Shown: positions 15,442-24,900 of the stretch, piece by piece
Layout of the letters: each line of letters opens with the position of its first letter
How positions within the stretch are numbered: position 1 is the first letter of the stretch
Origin: Armatimonas sp043757465
GTDB lineage: Bacteria > Armatimonadota > Armatimonadia > Armatimonadales > Armatimonadaceae
Assembly (NCBI RefSeq): GCF_043757465.1
Contig: NZ_JAYVPL010000041.1
Location: forward strand, 10,472 to 74,471
Direction: 5' to 3'
DNA: 64,000 nt
Notes under the pieces: model-generated
Told to the model about the DNA's origin: nothing
Databases searched by the model: none
The model's input: only the letters and a program-made list of their open reading frames with translations
Translations under genes and position numbers: made by a program

Positions 15442-18242
15442 CAGAAAGCGTTCTACGATTCTTCTTATTTTCCGATATTGAAGGGAGCACGCCGCTCTGG
15501 GAGCGTTTCCCTATTGCAATGCGGCATACTCTTGCTCGGCACGATACTATTTTTCGTGAGACAGCCCTCTCGCAAGAAGGAACTGTCTTTAAGACAATCG
15601 GGGATGCCTTCTGCATCGCTTTTACAAATGCCGAGGCAGCGTTGACAACAGCTGTTGAGGTGCAGCGTGCTCTGCACAACGAGGACTGGGGAGAGATCGG
15701 ATCGCTTCGGGTACGGATCGCGTTGCACGGTGGAGAGGTCGAGGAGCGCGATGAGGACTACTTTGGCATGCCCCTCAATCGTGTCTCCCGGATGCGCGAT
15801 GCGGGACATGGCGGACAGATTTTGGTCGCTGAAGCACTGAAGCAACAAGTACAGTCGAATTTGGTCTCGTGGCGGGATATGGGATGGCACCGCCTTCGTG
15901 GTATCGAAGAGCCTGAGCATATCTTTCAGGTCGTGGCAGCAGGCCTGCCCGAGAACTTTCCTATCCTGAAAAGTGAGTCCTCGCATCCTCATAATCTGCC
16001 TTCTGAGACAACCTCATTTGTTGGGCGGCTGGCCGATAACGAAAAGCTTCAGGGGCTACTTGTCGAAAAAAAAGTGCGCTTGGTGACCATCACAGGTTTG
16101 GGAGGTAGTGGCAAATCGCGGCTTGCTCTCCATTGCGTGGGGGAACTCCTCTGGCACTATCCTGAGGGTATCTGGTACGTGGATGCCATCCCTCTCGCGC
16201 GCTCCGATGAGTTCGCGCCCACGCTACTTCATTCCTGTGGTCTTGTGGAAGATCCTAAAAAGAGCCCTCTGCAGCAGCTTTGTGAGCACTTCCGAACGGC
16301 AAGTGCCCTCTTGATATTGGATGGAGGAGAGCGCTTCGAAGAGCTTGCCGATGAGATTGCCGTGCTCTTGAAAGGAACCGAGCGGCTCCAGGTACTCGTG
16401 ACATCACGGAATCTTCTTTATTTAAGCATGGAACATGAGTACTCACTGGAGCCGTTGACTCTGCAAGAGTCGGTGGTTCTTTTTACTGAGCGCGCCCAGC
16501 AAGCCCGGCAAAATTTTTCCGTCGCGCACGAGGAGGAAGGGATTTTAGATGCCCTCTGCCAGCAACTTGAAGGTAATCCACTGGCTGTCGAACTCGCAGC
16601 GGCCCAGGTTCGTTCCCACTCTTTGGACGCAATTTGTGAGGCGCTGGCTCAGCGCTTGACGGTTCTTGCCAGCCGGATGCGCGACCTCCACCCGCGCCAT
16701 CGTTCCCTGCGTGCGACGATTGACTGGAGCTACCAGACCCTGAGTACAACGGAGAAGCAGTTGTTTCTGGGGCTTTCGTGCTTTACAGATGGCTTCAGTA
16801 TATGGGCTGCTCAGACGGTTTGTGCCGAGATCTGCCATGTTAGCAATGTGCTTGAGGTACTTATCAATCTGCGTGATAAGAGTCTGTTGCGGATTCGACC
16901 GGGTGAGGGGGAGCGTTATCTGCTGCAGGACAGTCTCCGAGAGTATGGTGCGCAGCTCCTGGAGTCCGAGGCTCCGACGCTTGCGCGTCAGCTACGTTTG
17001 CGCCATGCCGAGCACTTCCAGCAAGAAGTTGCCGACTATGCGCGGGAGCTACGCGGTCCTGGACAGAAAGCAGTGCTACTTAAGCTAGAAAGTGATGCTG
17101 CCAATATCCGCTCAGCCCAGGAGTTTTTTCTGGTCTCAGGGAGCCTTGAGGCTGCGGCCCGGATGGTGGTGGGCCTCTGGCGTTTTTGGGAGACCCGTGG
17201 CTGGTTGCGAGAAGGTCGTGCACGAATCCAGCGCCTCTTGGAGCGTCGTACTGAGATGGGAGACTCGCTTCTGGTTGCGGAGCTGTTCCTGACAGCAGGG
17301 CGCTTGGAGTGGAACGGAGAGGATGCAAGCCTTGCTGTGCATTTCCTGGAACAGTGCGTTGCTCTTTGCCGGGGCAAGGAAAACGTCTCCGCGGCCCAAC
17401 TGGAGAGAACGGCACGGACAGTTCTCGGAATGATTGCCTACAGTTGGGGAGATCTGTATAACTCAGACACACACTATGAGGCGGCTCTTAAAATCTCGCT
17501 CAACGACCCGCATGGGGAGGCAGCTCTTAAGATGAACTTGGGGATCAATGCTCTGTCACGCGGGGAGTTCCCCAGAGCACTTCTTTTGTTTGATGAGGCA
17601 CTGGTGATTCGGCAGGCGATCGGAGACGGAGTTCGCGAGGCGCAAGTCTGGAACTGTATCGGGGCAGGAGCCGCTGGACTGGGAGATCTGGAGCGTGCAA
17701 AAGAGGCGTTTACCCGAAGTCTGGCACTCTATGAAAGCCGTCGTGACCCGATTCACGCTGCCCATGCCCGGATCAACCTGGGGGATATCGCTGTTCGCAA
17801 AGGAAAACTACCGGAGGCTCAACGTACCTATCAGATCGCGCTCAAGACCTTGCGGGAGACGGAGGACTGGCGTGGCATCATTGCGTGTTTGCTTGGACAA
17901 GCTCAGGCGGCACTGCGGACAGAAAAGCCCGAGATCGCTCTGCCACTTCTCCGCGAAACGCTCGCACTAAGTCAGCGCAATGGCTACCGTGAGAGCCTGG
18001 TTGCCACGCTTGATTTAGTGGCATGGCTCAGCTTCCAGCAGAAGCACCTGCACCGAGCTTTCGAAGCTCTAGACGTATCCGACACGCTGCGGAAGACCTA
18101 TGGCTTGACACGACTCGAATTTCAAGAGCAGTTGGTTGGGGAGCTAAGGGAGGTGCTGAGTAATGGGGTGCCTGCCCTGCTCTCTGTTGCCGAGACTGAG
18201 TTTTTTCCCGCAAAAGTGATGGGTTGGTTGTCGGAAAATTAA
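15438..18242 (+). CDS. Adenylate cyclase-ATPase-TPR signalling protein
   Basis: A 934-residue modular regulator. Residues 5-165 are a class III nucleotidyl cyclase domain with metal-binding Asp13 (SDIEGST) and Asp56 (GDAF), Lys52 as adenine-selecting residue, and Asn114/Arg118 for transition-state binding, so it looks active and ATP-specific. A STAND/NB-ARC-like ATPase follows with Walker A GLGGSGKS (220-227) and LLILDGGERFEEL as Walker B region. From ~600 on there are TPR repeats (AKEAFTRSLALYESRRD). This layout (cyclase + AfsR/LuxR-type ATPase + TPR) is known from actinobacteria and myxobacteria, but no DNA-binding domain is visible here. It overlaps the PEP-CTERM gene by 4 bp. Confidence 0.88.
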   Translation: MTESVLRFFLFSDIEGSTPLWERFPIAMRHTLARHDTIFRETALSQEGTVFKTIGDAFCIAFTNAEAALTTAVEVQRALHNEDWGEIGSLRVRIALHGGEVEERDEDYFGMPLNRVSRMRDAGHGGQILVAEALKQQVQSNLVSWRDMGWHRLRGIEEPEHIFQVVAAGLPENFPILKSESSHPHNLPSETTSFVGRLADNEKLQGLLVEKKVRLVTITGLGGSGKSRLALHCVGELLWHYPEGIWYVDAIPLARSDEFAPTLLHSCGLVEDPKKSPLQQLCEHFRTASALLILDGGERFEELADEIAVLLKGTERLQVLVTSRNLLYLSMEHEYSLEPLTLQESVVLFTERAQQARQNFSVAHEEEGILDALCQQLEGNPLAVELAAAQVRSHSLDAICEALAQRLTVLASRMRDLHPRHRSLRATIDWSYQTLSTTEKQLFLGLSCFTDGFSIWAAQTVCAEICHVSNVLEVLINLRDKSLLRIRPGEGERYLLQDSLREYGAQLLESEAPTLARQLRLRHAEHFQQEVADYARELRGPGQKAVLLKLESDAANIRSAQEFFLVSGSLEAAARMVVGLWRFWETRGWLREGRARIQRLLERRTEMGDSLLVAELFLTAGRLEWNGEDASLAVHFLEQCVALCRGKENVSAAQLERTARTVLGMIAYSWGDLYNSDTHYEAALKISLNDPHGEAALKMNLGINALSRGEFPRALLLFDEALVIRQAIGDGVREAQVWNCIGAGAAGLGDLERAKEAFTRSLALYESRRDPIHAAHARINLGDIAVRKGKLPEAQRTYQIALKTLRETEDWRGIIACLLGQAQAALRTEKPEIALPLLRETLALSQRNGYRESLVATLDLVAWLSFQQKHLHRAFEALDVSDTLRKTYGLTRLEFQEQLVGELREVLSNGVPALLSVAETEFFPAKVMGWLSEN

Positions 18243-18332
18243 GCGAGAGATTGATCTAAAGAACCCTGGTATAAACACCAATAAAAGTAGTGCGAGGCTC
18301 TAAGATACCTTAGAACCGAGAGCGAGACGAGA

Positions 18333-18950
18333 CTAAGACCCGCCAGACACCTGTCTGGCGGCTTTTTTTATCTGACGGATCGCGAGCGCCGCTGCAAATC
18401 CAGGCTCAGGAATGAGGCGGATCACGTCGTAGTGCTCCGCCAGCTCGGGCTCCAGTGTCGGCCAGACCGTCCGTTTCAAGAGCGGCGACGAGAACCCGCC
18501 GCCCTCCGCCTTGATCAGCGCTTCCTTGGCGGTCCAGGCATCAAAGAAATCCTCAGTGGTCGTGATGGCCGCAAGCTCGGTGGCCGTAAAGACGCTACGC
18601 CCCAGGGTCTTGGGCTCGATGTCCTGCCGGATTTTTTCGATATCCACGCCCTCGGCACCCAGAGCGATCAGTGCCAGTCCGGCACTGTGAGAGACGTTGA
18701 AGGTCAGCTCACACTCCGGTTTTCCGTAGGGGCCGTAGGTGAAGACAACTGCCTCAGGAGCAACTCCAAGCGCTTCGCCGAGCACAAGACGCAGGGCACT
18801 CCGGCAGGCACGGTAGCGATGGCGATCACGTGCGAAGCGAAAACGGGCTGCCCGTTCTTCTTCCTCGGGGGAAAGACAGTCCGAAGGGATCGTGCTGTCT
18901 AGCGCTAGCTGCCAGACGGCGATCCCCTCCGGGGCGCTGAGACGGATCAT
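18333..18950 (-). CDS. 4'-phosphopantetheinyl transferase (Sfp type)
   Basis: A 205-residue Sfp-family enzyme that moves the phosphopantetheine arm of CoA onto carrier-protein serines. The catalytic core is visible: FNVSHSAGLALIA, GVDIEKIRQ (Mg-binding Asp/Glu) and FFDAWTAKEALIKAEGGGF, where the WTAKEA motif is diagnostic. Its ATG overlaps the stop of the PKS-NRPS gene by 4 bp, so it is made with the megasynthase and should activate its three carrier sites (ACP Ser902, PCP Ser2457 and the PCP of the A-PCP protein). It ends the operon and its last codons form the terminator of the facing gene. Confidence 0.93.
   Translation of the reverse strand: MIRLSAPEGIAVWQLALDSTIPSDCLSPEEEERAARFRFARDRHRYRACRSALRLVLGEALGVAPEAVVFTYGPYGKPECELTFNVSHSAGLALIALGAEGVDIEKIRQDIEPKTLGRSVFTATELAAITTTEDFFDAWTAKEALIKAEGGGFSSPLLKRTVWPTLEPELAEHYDVIRLIPEPGFAAALAIRQIKKAARQVSGGS
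18340..18369 (+). terminator. Intrinsic terminator of the cyclase-ATPase gene
   Basis: CCGCCAGACA (18340-18349) pairs perfectly with TGTCTGGCGG (18352-18361) and is followed by CTTTTTTT. The hairpin lies inside the 3' end of the convergent phosphopantetheinyl transferase coding sequence, so the same bases encode its last residues. Confidence 0.85.
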
Positions 18951-21900
18951 GCTGCCTTGACGAGGCGTAGGGTGGGGGGGGCAAGCCGCTGCGTTAGCTC
19001 TTGGGCTAGTGTCCGCACAAAGGGCTCTTGAATCAGCAGGTGGTGGTCACCGGGCACATCGCAGAGCTCCACCTGCGGCAGAGCCTCTCCCCAGAAAAGC
19101 TCTTCATCCCAGGGAGCACTGTGCTCAAGTGCCCGGAAGAGTGTTACGGGCGCTTCGTAGGCTGCGGGGAAGTGCTCGTGGATCGCTTTCTCTTGTGCCT
19201 GGCGAACGCGCCCCAGCGCCTCCCAGAATGCCTTGTCGGGCTCCTCGGTCGCCGCAGGCTTGAGCCGCCCTTGGACCTTCTTGAGCCGCCCTTTGAGATA
19301 CTCACCCTGGCTTTTCGTGTCTAGCTTACGGAACATGCTGAAGTGCGACGCAAGCCGCTGCGCTGTTGTTTCCGGGTTGGTGAACTCGGGGTGGAGGCGG
19401 TGGTACTCGGGCGCGTAGCTATCAAACATTCCAACAAACTCTACCACTTTTCCAGCGTTACGGAGCACCCGTGCGACTTCTAGCGCGACAATTCCTCCCG
19501 AGGAGAAGCCTGCGACACGGTAGGGGCCGTCGGGGAATTGCCTCTGAATCAGCGAGGCGTAGTCCTGCGCCATCGCGAGAATCGAGTCATGCGGCTCGGT
19601 CTCGCCGTCAATGCCCGCTGCCTCTAGGGCAAAAACGGGCTGCTCATCCCCCAGATGCTTTGCCAGATCGTGGTAGAGCACGACAATGCCTTGGACATGG
19701 TGGATCAGAAAAAGTGGTGCCCGGCTGCCGTTGGGCTGTAGGGGGACCAGGGTTCCTCGAACTGAATCCCTGGTCTCTTGAACCCATTCCCCGGCCCCTT
19801 CCTTCGGAGAGGAAAGGGGAGTATTTGGGGCAAGGCGTGAGGCGATTCCACTTGGGGTGGGAGTGGCGAAGAGGGCGGAGAGCGGGAGGCGCTTGCCAAA
19901 CTCGGCTGCGATGCGGGCGAAAAGGCGGATGGCCTTGAGGGAGTCGCCGCCCAGCGCGAAGAAGTCATCGTCCGGGCCGACGCTCTCCAAACCAAGAGCC
20001 TCGGCGAAGAGAGATTCCACTGAACCTACCGCCGCTTCCGAACCCACCCCGGCGCCGCTCGTTCCTCGCATCGCCGCCCCTTCCTCCACGGAGGAGGGGT
20101 GGGTGGATAGTTTTTTCTTATCTATCTTGCCGCTGGCGTTGAGTGGGAGCGCCGCGACGGCGATGATTACCGAGGGGACGAGATAGGGTGGGAGCGAAAG
20201 TTGGAGGGCTTGTTTGAGCGTGCCCGGTTGCGCTTCGCCCACCACGTAGGCCACCAGTGAGCGGCTTCCATGCGTGTCTATAGGAGCCAGTGCAGCAGCT
20301 TCACGGACACCGGGGAGGCGACAGAGCGCCGCTTCCAGCTCGCCTAGCTCGACGCGGTTTCCACGGATTTTTACCTGCTGATCGGCACGTCCAAAGAACT
20401 CAATTGTTCCGTTGGTGCGCCAGCGGGCAAGATCACCCGTTCGGTAGAGTCGCTCGCCCTGAACCACGACGAACTTCTCCGCCGTGCGCTCTGGATCGTT
20501 GTGGTAACCGAGCGCTAGGCCCTCGCCGCCCGTGTAGAGCTCGCCCATAATGCCCGTTGGACAGGGCTGGCTTGCTGCATCCAGAATCCTGACGCTGGTG
20601 CCCGTGATGGGCTTGCCAATGGGAATGCTCCCCTTGTCTGTATCTGTAAGAGTGATGGCATGGACACAGGTAAAAGTCGTGTTCTCCGTCGGGCCGTAGC
20701 CGTTGAAGAAGCGCGTTTGGGGAAGTGCTTGGAGTGCTTTGGCAAGCTGCGGCGCGGAGAGTACATCGCCGCCTGCCAGAAGCTGCTCAACTCCTGTAAA
20801 GTCCGAAAGCCCGCTGTCTGCCAGGGCATGAAATAGCCCCGCCGTCAGCCAGAGCGTCGTCACTTTGTTTTCACGGACGCACTGCCCGAGCTCCGCAAGT
20901 GTGAGCGGGCCATCGGGAGCCACCACAAGCTTGCCGCCGTTGAGGAGCGGCCCAAATATCTCCAGAAGAGTCGCGTCGAACGCAAAGGCGGAGTGAAAGA
21001 GAAATGTCTGGTTTGCGAACGCCAGCCAGTCGGCGTCCTTCACCAGGCGTGCAATGGCTTTCTGCGCAATCCGCACCCCCTTCGGCTCGCCCGTTGAGCC
21101 CGACGTATAGAGCAGCGCGGCTTGATCACGGACTTCCCCCCCTTGCCCTCGCCCGGCGGGGGTGATTCCTAGGGGAGTGATGGCTGCGACTACCCCGCTG
21201 TCTTTTTGCAGCCACTCACGGCGCTCTTTGGGGTAGGCGGGATCAACGGGGACATAGAACGCCCCAGCGCTAAGAACTCCCAGGACGGCGGTGATTGTCT
21301 CCACGGAGCGCGGAAGCTCGATGGCAACACCCTGGCCCGGCGCGACACCTGCCGCACGGAGCTGCGCGGCGAGCGTGTCGGCGCTGGCCTTGAGCTCCGC
21401 ATAGGTGAGGGACTTTTTGCCGTCGGTTACGGCAGGGGCAGTGGGCGTTTTTGCGGCTTGCTCGGCGAAAAGCTCCGCCAGTGGCGCGAAGCTTCGCCCG
21501 GTAGTGCCAATCGTGCCGCCATCGCCCCAGGCTTGTAGCTGTCTTATGTCGTCTCGACCAAGCAAAGGAAGCATCGCTAGCTCGCTCTCGGGCTGGGCGA
21601 GGATGCCTTCGAGCAGCGTCTCAAAGTGCGATAACCAGCGCGTGATAGTGATTTCGGTAAATAAATCCGGGTTGTAGCTGGCCTCAACTTCAATTGTCTT
21701 GCCATCGTCCACGAGGTTAAAGCCCAGCTCGAACTGATAGGCAACACGCGGCGCTTTGCTCATGTGGCTGGTAAGGCCGACAAAGCCCAGATCGCCGCCG
21801 CCCGTGCGCTCCAGATTGAACGTGGTGGAGACCAGCGAGTTACGGCTTGGGTCACGTTTCAAGTTCAGGGCACTGACTAGGGTCCCGAATGTACAGTCAC

Positions 21901-24900
21901 GGTGGTCGAAGGCATCCAGAATCTGGCGTTTGCGCCGGGCAAGGAGCTCGGTAAAACTCTCTCCCTTCGCTTGCCGGAGGGAGAGGGGCAGCAAATTAAC
22001 CGCGTGGCCGACCAGAGGCGCATCGGTCTCGATAGTGGTCTGGCCCGCCGACGGAACCCCGATCACCAGCTCATTCTGCCCCGTCAAGCGGCGTAGGAGT
22101 GTCTCGTAGGCAGTGAAGAGCGTCGCAAAGAGCGTCGCGCCTTGTTTGCCGGAGAACTTGCGCAGTGACCCGACCAGGCTCTCGGGGAGAAGGCGGTGGA
22201 CGCGATCTCCACGGTAGGTAAAGACCGCAGGGCGTGTCTGATCCGTGGGGAGCGCGAGCGGCGGCACGGGGCTCTCCAGGTGCGCTTTCCACCAGCTTAG
22301 ATCGTCGTTGTTTGCGGGCTTCTGTGCAAACTCAGCAAAGTCGTAGGGCTGTGGGAGTGTTTTTCCCGCCATGCCCTTCGTCAGCTCATCCAGTAATACT
22401 GCCCACGACCAGCCGTCGCAGACAATATGGTGCGCGGTGAGCAAGAAAACATGCCGATCTGAGGAGACGCGCACGAGCCGGGCCCGCAGAAGTGGCCCGT
22501 GCGCGAGATCAAAAGGGCGCGATGCCTCTTCCTTCTGGAGTGCGGCCACTCCTGGCTCGTCGGTCTCTGTGAGGGGGATGTCCAGTGTGAGCGTGGGAGC
22601 AATTGTCTGGGTGGTGCCGTCTTCGCTAAACGTGGCGCGGAGGGCACCGTGGCGCTCGACAATACTTTGCAGGCTCTGGGTGAGCTGGTTGGTATCGAGA
22701 TCACCCTCCAGATGAATTCCAATGGACTCATTGTAGGAAAGAGAGGCAGTCTCGCTCTCGTGGGCGGCCAGCCAGACCTCGCGCTGCTGTGGCGTGGTGG
22801 GAAGGGTCACGGGAGCAGGGGGCGTTAAGAATCCCCCCGCGGCCATGGCGGCGCAGGACTGCTCAAAGGCATCCAGGATAAAGTCAAGGTCGGCGTCGGT
22901 GTGCTCCGTCGAGAGAAACGAGGGGCGGTTCTCCCAGATATGCACATTGCGGAGCCGCAGGTGGTAGTGTAGCAAGCCACCCGTCGTCGCACCGTGCGTA
23001 TTGAGATAGAACATCGAACGGAAGCGCTCTAGTGGGAAGGGGACGCCCCATTTTTTGAGCACTGCATCGAGGCGTGCTCCGAACTGCTCGCCACGTGCCG
23101 AGATGCGATCCGCAATAGTTGGGTCTGCATTCAGGCGCTCCAGAACGGCGTTGGCGGCGGCCATGGCGAGGGGGTTGCGGACGAAAGTCCCGGCAAAGAA
23201 CGTCATCCCCACTGAGGGGAAGGAGTCGTCGCCGTACCCCCACTGTCCTCCGTCAAACGCATCCAGAAACTTCGCTTTTCCGGTCAGCGCCCCGACGGGA
23301 ATGCCTGCTCCGAGAATCTTCCCGAAGGTCTGCATGTCCGGCTCGATTTCATAGACTCCCGCCGCGCCGCGTCTGCCAAGCCGGAAGCCATTGACGATCT
23401 CATCAAAGACAAAGGCGATTTCGTGCTCGCTGGCAAGGGCGCGGAGTGTCTTTACGAACTCCATGGGGCGCAGCTCCGGATGGCGGCTCTGGATCGGCTC
23501 CACTAAGATCGCGGCAATCTCCCCTGCACGCTGCCGGATTACCTGAAGCGCTTCGTCGCTGCCGTACTCCAGAATAATCGTCTCGCTTACCGCCGAGTTC
23601 GGGATGCCCGGCGCAATGGGAAACGACTTGCCACGCCCGTTGCCGCGCACAAGAACTTCATCATGGACGCCATGATAGGCTCCTGAGAACATCACGATCT
23701 TGTCGCGGCCCGTCACCGTGCGAGCGGCACGGACGGCGGCCATGACGGCCTCTGAGCCCGTGTTACAGAAAATTGCTCGCTCCGCCCCGACATAGGCGCA
23801 GAGTTTTTCCGCCACCGGCCCGGCCAGCGGCGACTGTGGCCCGACTTCGATTCCGAGCTCAAGCTGTTTCTTCACGGCCTCGATCAAAAAATCTGGCCCG
23901 TGTCCAAAGAAATTCAGCCCAAATCCCATCGTCATATCAACGTATTTATTACCGTCAATGTCAATAATCTGGCTGCCCTTAGAACTCTCAGCGACTATTG
24001 GGTAGACGAGATCTTTCCAGAACGGCTTAAACCCCGCCACGGCACGCGGATCGGAGAGCTTTGCGCGGTGCTGGATGGTGTACTCACGGGACTTGCTTGT
24101 CTTGGCGAGATACTTTTGTGTGAGCTCTGCCAGGTGCTCTCTTTGTTGCGGCGTGAACTCATCTGTGGCCGTCTTCTGAATCGGGCGGAACGGGCCATGG
24201 TTGCCCGTGGGCTCGCCGCCCCTTGCACTTGGTACATTGGGCGCGGAGGCGATGTTCAGCGTGGGCTTAGCGGGCTCAGGTGGGGCAACGCGCACCGTTT
24301 GTGCAGTAGCACCACCGCCAGAGAGCAGCGCAAGCTGTTGTTGCATGATCGCGAGCTGCTGGGCAACAAGAGCCTGGATAGAGCCATCCGTTGTAGCCAG
24401 CACCCCACCCTCCGCTGGGCGGGGGAGCTCAAAGGTAATTTCCTCCCCCCGTTGGACGGGGGCTAGGGGGGCTTCAGGAGCCAACAAGCCATCCACGTAG
24501 CCCGTCAGAGCGGCAGGCGTCGAGAGATCCTCCATGAGCTGACGAAACGCAATGCTCACGCCGAACTGCTTGGCGAGCGCTTGCGCGGCCTGCGTCAGAA
24601 AGAGCGAGTCGAAGCCCAGCTCCGAGAAGCTGGCATCGGCGGCGATATCGCCTGTCGCCATGCCAGAGAGATCGGAGAGGGTCTCTTGAATCTCCGCGAG
24701 CAGGCGGGGCTTACGGTCGAGGGTGATTAAGGGGCTAGGTGCAGACATAGGCGTGGTTACAGTTTCGTTGATTTTTGGTTGCGCAAAGTAGCGCTGACGC
24801 TCAAAGGGGTAGGTCGGCAAAGAGACACGGCGAGCCGTGGAGGGCTCAGGCAAGGAAACTCCGGCGACCCAGAGCTGGGCCAGCGGGTCGTCGTCGGTGG

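Noticed and set aside
21957..21988. Palindrome CTCTCTCCCTTCGC/GGGAGAGGGG in the C domain, resembling the in-frame elements
   Set aside because: The encoded LSLRQAKGESFTELL fits the normal condensation-domain sequence, so there is no insertion to explain.
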